In this document: in pieces, positions 1 through 10,757 of the stretch
How the letters are laid out: each line of letters opens with the position of its first letter
Position numbering within the stretch: position 1 is the stretch's first letter
Origin: Agriotes lineatus
Taxonomy: Eukaryota > Arthropoda > Insecta > Coleoptera > Elateridae
Direction: 5' to 3'
Length of the DNA stretch: 64,000 nucleotides
Assembly: GCA_940337035.1 (NCBI GenBank)
Contig: OW679200.1
Coordinates: forward strand, 21,431,090-21,495,089
The notes under the pieces: model-generated
The model's input: the letters and a program-made list of their open reading frames with translations, nothing else
What the model was told of the DNA's origin: nothing
The model's database searches: none
Position numbers and translations under genes: made by a program

Positions 1-2
1 TA

Positions 3-104
3 CCATTTATTAGTACTATTAATAAGGAATTTATTCATACATGGTAATTAAATGTGCGATAAATACAATCAAAATTACAGCTAAAAGAAAATAAGAAAAT
101 ACAA
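3..104 (+). repeat. Left terminal inverted repeat of the DD41D element
   Basis: 102 bp that pair with 1358-1459 in inverted orientation with about two mismatches. Expected to hold the transposase binding sites. Confidence 0.9.
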
Positions 105-254
105 TTATTTTGGTCTAATTTAGTGTTAAGACTAAGGAGGCTTTGAAAACAATGAAATTGTTTATTCAGACTGTCAAATAAATACTTGTTGGTTTATCGG
201 TGTTTCTATTGTGTATTGGAAGAGTCTTTACATTTGTTGTTATTTTTGTTCAAA

Positions 255-1319
255 ATGCCGCACATTTATACAAAGGATGAAAGAGTGGACATGTTAATTA
301 TTTATGGGGAATGTAGAAAAAATGGCCTTGCGGCTAGAAACCTTTATGCCGACCGATATCCTGATAGACAATGTCCAGCGAGAAATTATTTTAATCGTCT
401 TGAAAATCAATTCCGAAGAGAGCCTAACCATGATCCCGATCCCGAAGAAAACGTTATCATTGACGAAGGAACGGAAATTAATGTTTTAGCTCGAATAGAA
501 GTTGATAAGACTGTTTCTTTAAGGCAAATTGGGTTTGATTTGGAAATTAGTCACCAAACGGTAAGCCGAATCTTGCACAAACACAATTATAAAACCTTCA
601 AATATCAATTGCACCAGCACCTGTACGAAAATGATTATGAACGTAGGATGGAATATTGCAATTGGATCTTGCAGAATAATGTGCAGCCAAACAATGCTTT
701 TTTGGGAAGGATTTTATTTTCGGACGAGTGTAGGTTTACAAATATGGGATTATTTAACCGACAAAATACAAGGTATTGGTCACAAGTAAATCAACATTTA
801 TTGCGGCAGGGTAATTTTCAAGTGCGGTTCGGTTTCAATGTTTGGCTTGGAATAGTCGGTCGTAGAGTCATTGGTCCAATAATATTTGAAGGAGCCTTGA
901 CTGGAGCTAGATACTTAGGATTTCTGCAAAATGAAATTGAGGACAGGTTAGCTGAATTACCTATCCATTTACGACAGGGAATGTATTTCCAACAAGATGG
1001 AGCTCCTCCCCATAATTCAAGAATAGTAATTGATTACCTTCAACAAGCATTCGAAGAAAACGTAATTTCGACGAATGGTCCTGTGCGATGGCCTCCAAGG
1101 TCACCTGATTTGACACCTCTTGATTTCTTTGTTTGGGGCCATTTGAAAAACATTGTTTATGCAACCCCCGTTACAACCCGCGAAGATCTGGAGTTGCGAG
1201 TAAGACGCGCAATTAATAGAATAACGGCCCAGCAATTATCGAACGTTCTTCAAGAAACAGCTACGAGAGTTCAGAAGTGCGTTGACGTTAATGGACAGCA
1301 TTTCGAACAATTGTTGTAA
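255..1319 (+). CDS. Tc1/mariner-type DDE transposase, DD41D
   Basis: Catalyses cut-and-paste transposition of the surrounding element by binding its inverted repeats and cutting at TA targets. The ORF runs uninterrupted for 354 residues from the ATG at 255; an upstream in-frame extension to 186 begins with TTG and is not needed. The N-terminus (about residues 1-60, YTKDERVDMLIIYGE...) resembles the DUF4817-type helix-turn-helix of insect mariner-like proteins, and a second HTH-like stretch lies near 88-110 (ISHQTVSRILHKH). The catalytic triad can be read as Asp157 (LFSDECRF), Asp248 (QQDGAPPHNS) and Asp290 (SPDLTPLDFF). There are 41 residues between the second and third Asp, against 34 in classical mariner. 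Length is normal for the superfamily. Family is sure; assignment to a named DD41D lineage is inference. It stands alone between the element's inverted repeats. Confidence 0.92.
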   Translation: MPHIYTKDERVDMLIIYGECRKNGLAARNLYADRYPDRQCPARNYFNRLENQFRREPNHDPDPEENVIIDEGTEINVLARIEVDKTVSLRQIGFDLEISHQTVSRILHKHNYKTFKYQLHQHLYENDYERRMEYCNWILQNNVQPNNAFLGRILFSDECRFTNMGLFNRQNTRYWSQVNQHLLRQGNFQVRFGFNVWLGIVGRRVIGPIIFEGALTGARYLGFLQNEIEDRLAELPIHLRQGMYFQQDGAPPHNSRIVIDYLQQAFEENVISTNGPVRWPPRSPDLTPLDFFVWGHLKNIVYATPVTTREDLELRVRRAINRITAQQLSNVLQETATRVQKCVDVNGQHFEQLL

Positions 1320-1357
1320 TGTTTTGTGTTAATTTTTTGTATTTCAAGTTGTATTTT

Positions 1358-1459
1358 TTGTATTTTCTTATTTTCTTTTAGTTGTAATTTTGTTTGTATT
1401 TATCGCACATTTAATTACCATGTATGAATAAATTCCTTATTAATAGTACTAATAAATGG
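1358..1459 (-). repeat. Right terminal inverted repeat of the DD41D element
   Basis: 102-bp inverted partner of 3-104, followed by the TA target duplicate at 1460-1461. Confidence 0.9.
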
Positions 1460-1736
1460 TACCACGGTACCAATATGGTTCCATTTGAAAAAATTGAGTT
1501 TTACCCCAAAATTGATTACGGTGAACTTTATTTGCTCATAAAAAACGCAATTTAGTATTTTTGACGGGATTTCGATTTTTCTAGCATTAAATGGATCAAT
1601 TGGAATAAATCGGAACCATCATGGCACACTTAAATGGAAAACTAAAAATTAAATTAAAAAAATTTTTGACGTTTGAAATGTCACTTATGTGGTATCATTG
1701 GATTCAGAAAATTATGCAGATTTCAGAAATGTAATA

Positions 1737-1927
1737 ATATACAGGGTGTTCTATTTAAAAATCGAAAGTTGGTATCACTTCCGGCGAAACCGGAAGTGAA
1801 AAAAAAATCATTTGCAGGTCAAAAAGTGCCGCTTATTATGTATATGTGATATACCAAATTTCAATAAATTACCTTTAAAACTAACGGAGATACGGGGGTG
1901 TACCATGATCCTGTTACACCCGGTATA
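1737..1927. repeat. Short dispersed repeat ending in a GGGTGT motif
   Basis: The left end reads atatacagggtgttct and the right end acacccggtatat, so the termini are inverted around ATAC(A/C)GGGTGT. The left end with its upstream flank (aatgtaataatatac) recurs at about 38624-38660. Similar termini occur at 34903-35060 and in the 12907-13300 MITE. The class is not identified. No coding capacity is visible. Confidence 0.45.
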
Positions 1928-2111
1928 TGCCTCAACACGCTTGCCCAGAACGTATCGTGTGACTCACGCCCGACTCCCTGAGCGTTCCAGCCGTGGCCTT
2001 TAGCCTGTTTTTAGCAGATCTCAGGGCAAGTGTGCCAGTTTTCCAGGACTGATTCCGTGGTGCGATGCTCACCTTGGGTGGGTGTCGTAAAGTTCTTTTA
2101 ATACCGTAACA
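1913..2111 (+). repeat. Copy 1 of a GC-rich repeat module
   Basis: Clearly similar to 6505-6697. Shared landmarks in order are an ACACCC(T/G)(G/A)TA-like start, ACGCTTGCCC, CCCTGAGCGT, a GCCGTGGCCT-like block, AAGTGTGC and a final GTAACA. Base composition is unlike the AT-rich surroundings. It may be the 3' end or terminal repeat of a retroelement whose longer copy lies at 5160-6700. No protein is encoded. Confidence 0.55.
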
Positions 2112-2790
2112 AAAGAATAACACAAAGACAAATATGCATGCTGTAGATTCTTATATTTCACATATTTAATGCGTTGATAATACTTTTGTACTATTTTTAA
2201 TTATTTTATAGGATATTAAAAATATAAGAAGAGACCCAAGCATAACGGTTTAACACATGAAAAAAAAAATGGTGACTTGGTTAAAAATGAAGAGGAGTAG
2301 ATGGAAATATGGTATGAATATTTAAAGGTTTAAGGTGAAATAAGACCGAGAATAGAGATACACTGTTAAACTTGCAACGATAATAGCGCCGATAAATAAT
2401 TTTTGTGATGTACCGGTGTAGAAGATGGCTACATTCAAATAAATACTTTGTGACGGCTGAATGCTCTGATAGACGAAAGTAGACAAATTCATCGGATGAT
2501 AATCGTACAATTAAGCAGGAGAGCGAGCTTTGAATACCTAAACTAGTTCGTAACCAATTGCGTTCAACGGGCCAGCTGACTACTGAGGAGGGGTGGGTTT
2601 ACACTAAAATGATCAAAACAAATAAAGGCGCCACCAACTTATTTATTTCACAATACGCGACTCTTAGTTGAAAGATTTCTTGGTGATTTGATAATTGCAA
2701 CTTAAATAGAACGGAGATATCTCAAAAACACATGTATCATAAGCAGGTTTTTGAATAGATCTAATCTATTATACAGGATTTTTTATGAAT
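2112..2790. other. AT-rich stretch without recognised features
   Basis: No plausible coding region, RNA gene or repeat structure was seen on either strand. Short ORFs here lack ATG starts or similarity that I can recognise. Confidence 0.5.
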
Positions 2791-3020
2791 TAAATGGGTC
2801 TATCTGACCTGAGTAGAAGTACATTGCACTAACAATTAATCCAATACAGAAAAGAAATTTGTATTAGGGTCTGGTGCAGACTTTTGGGAACCACTGGCTA
2901 ACACCTAAATGGGTGTATCTGACCTGAGTAGAAGTAGATTGCACTAACAATTAATCCTATAAGAAAAGAGAAATTTGTATTAGGGTCTGGTGCAGACTTT
3001 TGGGAACTACTGGCTAACAC
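2791..3020 (+). repeat. 115-bp tandem duplication
   Basis: Two adjacent copies, 2791-2905 and 2906-3020. Each begins taaatggg(t/g)tatctgacctg-like sequence and ends near actggctaacacc. A handful of substitutions and one small indel separate them, so the duplication is fairly recent. No coding role is visible. Confidence 0.85.
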
Positions 3021-5159
3021 CAAAATCCTTATTAGAAAAATCTGATAAGAGTATGTTAATCGCTGTTCAAATGTGATTGAAATACCCAAACCACTCTTTC
3101 TTGGTCCTGAATTTTATACAAATTCGGTCTTATTGCAACCACATGTGCCTAGGGTTACTGAACTGTGCCAACATGTTTATAGACAGTCATGACTGTCAAA
3201 CAGTTTAAGCAGGTAAATGTTTTAATTTTTTGTGGGATTATTATTAATTTGTACATATAGTTTATTATGTAAAGTTGTTTTGTTTCATGTGGTCTAACTT
3301 AAATTTAATGACCATAAAGCGCAATTAGGGTGACATTTATTTGCAATACATGCAGACACACAACATAAGAGGTAGTTCTTCGTACCAAAATAAATTATTG
3401 AATCTATAATATCTACAGACAAAGTACGTAAGTAATTGAGGCGAACTCAATATCAGACCAGACATGTGTTACACGAAACATTTATAGCAGAACGTATGTA
3501 TTTTGATTTCAAAAGTAAGCTTAACGGACATATAAACAGAGCGGAAGGTAAGTAGGAAACACACAACATATAAGTCGCTAGTAGTAAATTCGACATAAAT
3601 AGTAATATTCAAATATCGTCCATTTATAAACTTATTCACGCTAATACATTTTGAATTACTACCAAATATTTATTTGAAGTAAAGATTGTGGCTTATTTGT
3701 TGCATCCAGCGTGCAAAAAAACGAAGATAAAATCGGGCCAAAATTGCAGCTAGAAACTCCAATGTAGAAATCTAAACTAAAATCCTGTAAATCCATAAAT
3801 ATGAACAACAGCCCTCTAACGATAAGACACAATTAACGGGAATCCCATTCGGAGAAACTCACTTCAGGTGTAAAACGGCTTAGCTGCCTATCTCCAATCC
3901 CAAGTAACGTAATAAAGAGGTACTGACTTATCGAAAACCATCTAAAATGTGATGAAAAATGAATACGAACAAATTACCAGCATGTGCAGCTTGATGGAAC
4001 TCACCATAAAAAACAGCTATTTTCAGTAAATCCATCAAATGGCGTTTTTGCAGATTCCATTTAACTAACCAACGACAGAGGATTGCAAAAATTGACGGGA
4101 ATATTGCAACTACTTAATTATACATAAAGAGAAAGACGCCGGAGTCCCCAAAAATTGCATTGATTTTTTTCCTTTTGCAAGCTCGCGGCGAAAATCGTTG
4201 AATTAAAAAAAGCAAAATAAAATCAAACCTATAAGCGATTTCACCACCAGATTGAAACAAAATAGCCCTAAAAAATGTAACAAAGTTTCTAAATGACCGT
4301 CCTAGGATGGCGGCAATACAATAAATTTGCGAAATAGTGTAGACAATACGGCTGAAAAGTAGTACGATACACGCGCAGATACAACCAAACAATCCAAACA
4401 CTGTAATAACAATAGTTACCTTGAAAATAAATTTACGCAGGTAGAACAAAAGACACTACTTATTGCAAATTTCCACTCTTAATGCGGCATATACGCGTAC
4501 AATATAACCTTCAAAACATCAAAATAAACACTTAATTTTACGAATGAAAATATTGAGCTGCCAGAGCTAATTAATCAAAATTACTCTTTCAGAGAGACCT
4601 AACAGAATCATAAAACATCACATTACTCGTGAAAGGGTGACTACGAGAAGTCTAAACAAAGCGCACGACTGTCCCCAAACTGACTGTTAACCGTAGCATA
4701 TAAAATTACCGATATTTTTTTTAATTCGCAAAGCCATTAAGTAGCGTTTGTGGAAAACTACAAGTAAGGTAATAACTATGGCCAACGTTAGGAAATAAAA
4801 AGAAATCAGTGTTTACTTCAAAATAAATGTAGAAATTAGGGACAATGGTGAATCAGATAAAGGACTTGGGGTATGAAATAAACAGTAGAATTAGTTCCTA
4901 ATCACACCTATCACACTATCAATAGCTCCTACTTTGGTAAAAAAAGGGGATTTCAAAAAGAGGATTAAAAGTCAGTTTATCGATCATGGCAATAGGCGCT
5001 ATCGGAGAGGCAAGGTTCAAGCATGTGAAAGAAAAATGAACGGAATCGAAGAAATACCGCGAAGAATATTGCAGCTGGCTGTCCCATCGCTGGTAAATGC
5101 GTTCGTTTAAATATTTTCCAGAAACACAATCTATGAGAGCGAGTGAGATACCTTTCTCA
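3021..5159. other. AT-rich stretch without recognised genes
   Basis: Nothing could be supported here. A 111-codon open frame on the minus strand (4114-4449) is hydrophobic but begins with TTG, resembles nothing I recognise and is treated as chance. The last 200 bp become richer in GC toward the block that follows. Confidence 0.5.
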
Positions 5160-5810
5160 AATTTTATAAAAGCATCTGTCGATCTCTATTGCACCGGGAC
5201 GGCTTGTTCTTCATCGGGAGTTCCTATTGGTTACATCTGGCGAGTCGCAGACAAACGTTTTGGCACGTAAGCTTCGCGTGGCGTCAGTTAAGAGCTAGAA
5301 TCTGACACGAGCGGTTGTACTGGAGAGCGCACGCCAGCGACGTCCCCTCTCGAGGAATCGCAACCGTTGGCGTGGTGCGTTAATAGATTTGCGTCTGATG
5401 TTTCATTTTGTGTTGTTACAGCGAATATTGATATTGTGAATTTTGTGACTTCCTTAATTGCGTTCGGCAGACGGTGCTTGGCGAGCTGTGAAAGTACTTG
5501 TGTTTTCGAGAGCAGTGCTGGTGATGTCCGCTCTCGGGTTTTGTTTTAGCCACTCAGTAATTACGGAGGCTTGTTAGGCCTGTTTTGTCCGTCATTTGTT
5601 GGGCGGGATTTAGCTTTCGAGTGAGCTAATTAACAGCCACGCTGATGTTTGTGTTTGCCAAGGAGGCATGACACATTGCACCCACGGCTAACGCAGGGCA
5701 CCATTCCGGACGTCACTGCATTTCGCCCACGCCACGTTATCAACAGTGTAGCGGCAAGCGCCACCTTCACGCGGCGAGCTACGCCACGTCTCGAGGCTAA
5801 TTCATCAATC

Positions 5811-6075
5811 AAAGTAACGTTTATGTTATAAACTGTTTTGCCGCAGGCCAGTACGTCATTGTGATGAAAACTCATATATTCGTGCCCGGCGCTCAATCAA
5901 GGCCTGGTACATGCTTGTACAAATCTAACGTTTGTGTTCTAAACTGTTTTGCCGCAAGCCGCATGTTATTGTAATTAAAACTCATATATTCGTGCCCGGC
6001 CTTCAATCACGGCCTGGTACACTGACGTACAAATTTAACACTTGTGTAATACACTTGTTTAGTCATAAGCCGACA
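5811..6075 (+). repeat. 110-bp tandem repeats (2.4 copies)
   Basis: Units start at 5811, 5921 and 6031, the last one partial. Each unit carries the landmarks AACTGTTTTGCCGCA, AAAACTCATATATTCGTGCC and GGCCTGGTAC. Period is 110 bp with moderate divergence. Tandem units of this size are common in the untranslated regions of insect retroelements. Confidence 0.85.
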
Positions 6076-6504
6076 TTTGTTGTTCGCCTTAGCTGTGCGT
6101 TATAGCTCCTAGATAGGGCGCCTCCCAGCTGGGTTTCTTTCTTTTCTTTTTGCATTTACCCCTTTGTATTTGTTAGAGTGTAGCACATACCGACCACGTC
6201 GGTACAACTGTAAAGCTTTCGGCTATGTGAGGTGGCCCCAATAGATGTATTAACTTTTAACGACTTATGATTCTTCCCTTGTCTTGTGGATGTTTGTTTA
6301 CAGGGTGACTGAGTCACTGTGTCAAGATCGATGTAAGGTGAGGCCCGAACGTGGTGAATGAGTGTTGCAGATAGGTTGGCTTGCTTGTCGCTACGCTGTG
6401 GCTTCCAGAATTAGTAATTGAGTACTTTTTGCCCCGTTTGACCTTCAAGGTTCGGTCAAGCGTGGGTCTCCTTAATTTGGACCTTGTGGCGCCCATTTAT
6501 TTGG

Positions 6505-6697
6505 TAACACCCTATACATATCAATACGCTTGCCCTGTGGTGTCTCGTCTTAGGACCACGCCCTCTCCCTGAGCGTATTTGAGCCGCGGCCTGTTTCTTT
6601 CGATTTCCAAGGTAAGTGTGCACGTTTCCCGGACTTGTTTAGTTATCTGGCACTCACCCATCCGTGACTGTCGTTAAATCAGTTTGATACTGTAACA
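6505..6697 (+). repeat. Copy 2 of the GC-rich repeat module
   Basis: Homologous to 1913-2111 over its length, ending GTAACA. Here it is continuous with the upstream GC-rich block, so it is probably the 3' end of a larger element. Confidence 0.55.
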
Positions 6698-6709
6698 GCT
6701 TGTTAAGGA

Positions 6710-6960
6710 ATGACGAAATCAAGAAAAGCAATTACATCGATGCTAGAAATATTAAAGGGCAACCAGTTGCGATGGTTTGGTCACCTAGTAAAAATGACTG
6801 ATGAAAGGGTAGCAGTAGAGCTTGAAAAGAGCGGAATGACAGTAAAGTGTCAGCTTTTGCCAAGGAATGTGCTAGTTAAGAATCTAAGAAGGATGCGACC
6901 AAATACAAAAATATATGCAAAAACATTCTCAAGCAAATTCATGACAAAACTCTACTACCA
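6710..6960 (+). pseudogene. LINE C-terminal fragment
   Basis: An open stretch on the plus strand reads QLRWFGHLVKMTDERVAVE. This is the highly characteristic RWxGHLxRMxDER tail found after the reverse transcriptase of many insect LINE polyproteins. The rest of the polyprotein is missing. About 70 residues downstream remain open but do not match anything I recognise. It abuts the 3' end of the oppositely oriented R1-like LINE. Family membership is firm; the exact clade (RTE-like or another) is not. Confidence 0.6.
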
Positions 6961-6964
6961 AATA

Positions 6965-9900
6965 TCAGGTAACCTGTGCCCTGCCTTGCGGCACTACACA
7001 AAACTAAATCTACAACTAATTCTAACTTAATATTAAACTCCGCTAACTTAGTCTGCTATTGTCTTGTTCTGTCACTTAGCGCGCAGGGCACCCAAAACTT
7101 GCCTTCCGCGTTGCTTCGACGTCCTGAGCGTCTGAAGTACTGCCAGTCACTCACACTCACGCGCCTAACCCACAGCTGATGTGTGCGCTCGGTGTTGGTC
7201 CTCTTGGCCTACCTTCTCACCCTCGACCAGGTCTGAGGCGCTGCACCTTGGAAGCGAACTCCGTCAGGACCTGCCATCACTCCTTCTCCCTTGATAGGGC
7301 TCGCGCGTCTTCCATCTTGGTTGGCCATCTGAGTCCCCGTTCGGCCATTCGCGCATCCTCCAGTGGGCATCGGAGGATGACATGTTCGGCAGTGTCCTCA
7401 TCCCCGCAAGCGCAGGCCGAGTTGTCGCGTTTGCCGATCCGATGTAGGTAGGCCCCGAATCCCCATTGCCCGATGACGAGCTGAGTGGTGAGGTGGTCCA
7501 GGCGGCCTGCAATGTCGCGTCGAGTGGCTATGGACGGGATGAGACGCTCTACAGGTCTCCCGGTGGTAGCTGTGCACCATCGTTCCTCCCACTTCTCGAC
7601 CTTGCACAGGGCAAGCTGCCTCTTGCAGAAGGCGCGGGTCTCTACCGTGAACGTGGGCACGTCTTCGGCCGCTGCTGCTTCCTTGGCCAACCCGTCAGAG
7701 CGCTCATTCCCCTCAATTCCAACGTGAGCCTTGACCCAGTGCAGTCTCACGGATGTCGTCTCTGTCAGCTGCCGGAGCAGCAGGTATACTTCGACCTGGA
7801 GTTCGGTGGGTTTTTGCATACGCTGTAGGGCCATCAGCGCTGACCTGCTGTCCGTCAGGATTGATATCGCGGGAAAGGCGCCTAAGTTGCCTCGGATGTA
7901 TTCCATTGCCGCTCAAACGGCTACCAGTTTGCACTGGAAGACGGAGCTCCAGTCCGCTAGCTTGACCTTCCTGCTATGAATCTCCTCTTCCTCGCGGATT
8001 ATCACGAACGCGGCTCTCGCTGCCCCGTCTTCCTGCCTGGATCCGTCAGTGAAGCATCTCGTGGCATACGCATCATCCATACTTGTGGAAAAAGTTGCCG
8101 CAAACATCTCGGCGGGGTGGACGACTGCGGCCAAGTCCACCGTCTTTTCCACCTCTCTACCCTCGATGTTCAGTAGACGGAGATGGGCTGTGTTCCTGTG
8201 CGCCATTGTTGACCTCCTTTACGCAAGTTCCTGGATGGAAAGGTCGATAGGCGGGATGTCGCTCAGTACCAGGGCAGGCTCTGTTGACACTGTCGCGTAC
8301 GCAGCTGCGGCTCTCACCGCGAGGATCCTCTGCGCACTAAATAGTTGTTTGCGCTGTTTGACTTTGCAGCCCTCCGCCCAGATCGGTGCTGCATATAAGA
8401 TCGCTGGTTGCACAGCTCCCTCGAAGACCCTGGCAAGTGAGTCTCCTCTGCAGCCGCTCCAATTTTATGCGCGATCTTCTTCCCCTTATCGCTGGCTGTG
8501 CCACGAAAGCCGAGGGTCTATCACGATCCCGAGGTAGCGGATGGAGTCCCGGCAGTAGAGGCGCTCTCTGTTGAGCAAGAAGGTAGGGCGCCGCTGACAC
8601 GGGGTCTTCCCATAAAACACCGCGTCGGTCTTGGTGGCGTTAAAAGTGAGCTTGTTGTTCCTGGCCCATCCGTTTAGGGTCTCCAGCGCTAGATCGACGC
8701 GGCTCTTCAGTGTGAGGTACTGTCTCGCGCTCGCCACCAGCATGGTGTCGTCCGCGTAGGCGTATACGGAGCAGCCCTCCGGGAGGCGCTCGCGGAAGAC
8801 ACTCTCGTACACTAGGTTCCAGAACACTGGTCCAGAGCACGAACCCTGTGGGCATCCACGCGCGACGTGTCGCGACACTACGCCGTTCGGCAGATTCACT
8901 CGCGCTACCCGGCCTGAGAAATATCCTGGGACGAGACGCATCCAGTTTCGGGGGAAGTCGCGCCTCTCCAGCTCCCACACGATTCTGGGCCACCACGCGT
9001 TATCGAATGCACCCGCGATGTCCAGAGAGACGATCGCACAGTAGTCCCCTCTCGCGCGATGCGATTTAACCGCACCTACCACAGTTTCGACCGCGTCCGT
9101 TGTGGATCGACCCGCCACGAATCCGAACTGTTTTCGTTAAACCCGCCAGTCCACCCGCGTTGTCACTATTCTGTCCAGTACCTTGCCTAGAACCGGTAGC
9201 AGACTTGTAGGCCGGTAGCTTCGCGGGTTTGTAGGGTCGCTGGTTCCGGGTTTGGGAATCAGGAGGACACTTTGGACCTTCCAACAGTCCGGGAATGTTT
9301 CCTGCTCGAGATACTTGTTGTACAAGTCTACGAACACTGATGGTTGCACTTCAAACGCACACAGTGCCGCATCCGCGGTGATGCCGTCGAACCCGGGCGC
9401 CTTCCTCGGGGACATCCTGCCGAGGGCCCTTATAACCTCATGCTCAGGGATGGGGTGGTCATTATCTCCGCCTTCTGCAAGGTCCCATGACCTTCAAATC
9501 GCGTCCTGCATATGATCGTCCTCGTCCGGGTTGTCCGCGGGGAAGAACTCTTCCAGCAGATATTCGACCGTGCGCGTCCCATTTCTTCTTCGCACCTCGG
9601 TGTTCATCGCCCTGCTCTTTCGTCCCCGGAGTACGCGGTAGGCCGTGCCCCACGGGTCGGAATCGGCTCTCTTGGAGCAGAACTCCTTCCACTTTTCGTT
9701 GCGGGTTCGCAGTATTATATCCTTGTATTCCCGCGTCGCTGTCTGCAGCTCGTGCCTACGTGCCTCTCTCTCGGAGGAGTCCGACCTCTGGAAGCGCTGC
9801 CTCAGTCTTCTTGTAGCTGATCTAGCTGCTGTCAGTTCGGGGGTCCACCACGCTACGCTTTTGACGAACTGCTTTCGTCTGAGCATGGAGGTCTCACACG

Positions 9901-10130
9901 CAGGTACCACCGCGTCGTTCAGGTTGCGTGCCGCTTTGTTGACTGCCGCCGATGTCGATGCGTCCATTATTCGGGTCTTCGCTGCCTCTATTCTGCTGGC
10001 GTATGCGTTCTTGAAACGATTCCAGTCGGCCTTCTTGTTGCAAAAAAGCCGCTTGTGCAATACTGGGGCTTGATCTGGTGTTCCCACTAGCTTCCAGGTC
10101 AGGATCTCATGGTCAGACAGTCTACATACT
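6965..10130 (-). mobile_element. 5'-truncated R1-like non-LTR retrotransposon
   Basis: A GC-rich minus-strand insertion in AT-rich DNA. It keeps the last residues of the endonuclease, the reverse transcriptase, RNase H, a CCHC motif and about 250 bp of 3' UTR (7216 down to about 6965). ORF1 and nearly all of the endonuclease are absent, as expected from incomplete target-primed reverse transcription. The 3' boundary is estimated from composition and from the neighbouring LINE fragment. I found no clear target duplication. Confidence 0.8.
7217..10126 (-). pseudogene. R1-like LINE ORF2 (endonuclease end, reverse transcriptase, RNase H), inactivated
   Basis: Reading starts inside the endonuclease at CRLSDHEIL (the SDH motif). 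Reverse transcriptase landmarks follow in order: APGFDGI, RSYRPTSLLP, KQFGFVAGRSTTDA, SLDIAGAFDNAWW (motif A Asp), CPQGSCSGP, the catalytic YADD in AYADDTMLV, and RYLGIVID. RNase H follows with CFTDGSR, LTDSRSA and WVKAHVGIEGNERSDGLAK, then CACGDEDTAEHVILRCPL (CCHC). The frame is broken by single stops at 9494-9496 (TGA), 9137-9139 (TAA), 8219-8221 (TAA), 7913-7915 (TGA) and 7277-7279 (TGA), and by an indel pair between about 8430 and 8495. All other segments keep the same frame. The RNase H position normally occupied by catalytic Glu reads Lys (QCKLVAV). The copy is dead. The natural stop is at 7217-7219. Confidence 0.85.
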
Positions 10131-10757
10131 AAATAAATGTTGAGATAAGTAATCTTAAAGCAAACAATTCTAATCTAAATAAGTCTATCATAAATCATAG
10201 ATCTTTTCAAGATTGTAGCAGACAATCAGCCACACCAATACTGATAAATCCATTATTAATAACTACCTATTAAAAAAAGTGTCGCTTGAGTTAATCACGT
10301 CGTTTGCCTTGTCATTCGTCAATCAGAATTTTATTGCTGTAGATCAGTTCTTTGACCAGATTTTCATTAATATGTATTATAACTCAATTTTAGGTAGGTT
10401 CTTGTAGACTTAAATTTTTATTACCAACAATTTGTAACGCTTTCATAGAGATTTATTTAATAAATATTGGTTTCGGATTATAAACTGGATATATCTCACC
10501 AGACATAATTAGGTATGAATTTGCTTATGCCTTGGAACAAGACCTTCTTGTAAAATTACTAATTTAACCTAGCCTTACATAATGTACATATATTAACATA
10601 ATAGAAATGTTCAAAACCTTCAAACGAGAAATCGAACTGCTTTTAAATTTAAAACTTTAGTTTTGTGGTAGATTTAAACAGTATTTTTACTCACTGACAA
10701 ACTTAAAATTAATTTAAATCGTAAAACAATGTTCCATCAAATTTGCATTTTGCTTAC
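10131..10757. other. AT-rich stretch without recognised features
   Basis: No coding, RNA or repeat structure could be supported here. Confidence 0.5.

Larger units (their letters stand above)
3..1459 (+). mobile_element. Complete Tc1/mariner-superfamily transposon (DD41D type)
   Basis: A 1457-bp element bounded by 102-bp terminal inverted repeats and by TA on both sides (1-2 and 1460-1461), the target duplication expected for Tc1/mariner. The ends read CCATTTATTAGTACTATTAA inward from each side, and the two repeats differ at about two positions. One open transposase gene fills the interior. No disabling change is visible, so the copy looks young and possibly autonomous. The left TA is the first two bases of the window, so the left flank cannot be checked. 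Confidence 0.9.
5160..6704 (+). repeat. GC-rich repeat-derived block, possible retroelement UTR/LTR or non-coding transcription unit
   Basis: Composition changes sharply from the AT-rich flanks. It contains a TATAAAAG box at about 5166, an arthropod-initiator-like TCAGTT at about 5286, 110-bp tandem repeats (5811-6075), acceptor-like TTGTTACAG (about 5417) and TTTGTTTACAG (about 6300), and a strong donor-like AAGGTAAGTG (about 6610). Its final 190 bp recur at 1913-2111, ending both times in GTAACA, which shows that at least the 3' part is dispersed. No reverse transcriptase, gag or other long frame is present. An LTR or the 5'/3' region of a retroelement fits best, but no paired LTR is visible. 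Confidence 0.4.

Noticed and set aside
4114..4449. 111-codon hydrophobic open frame on the minus strand
   Set aside because: Begins with TTG, no ATG early in the frame, no recognisable motif, AT-rich codons as expected from non-coding sequence.
5160..6704. Complete LTR retrotransposon
   Set aside because: The repeated 3' module ends like an LTR (GTAACA), but the two copies are 4.5 kb apart with no coding region between them and an unrelated mariner upstream.
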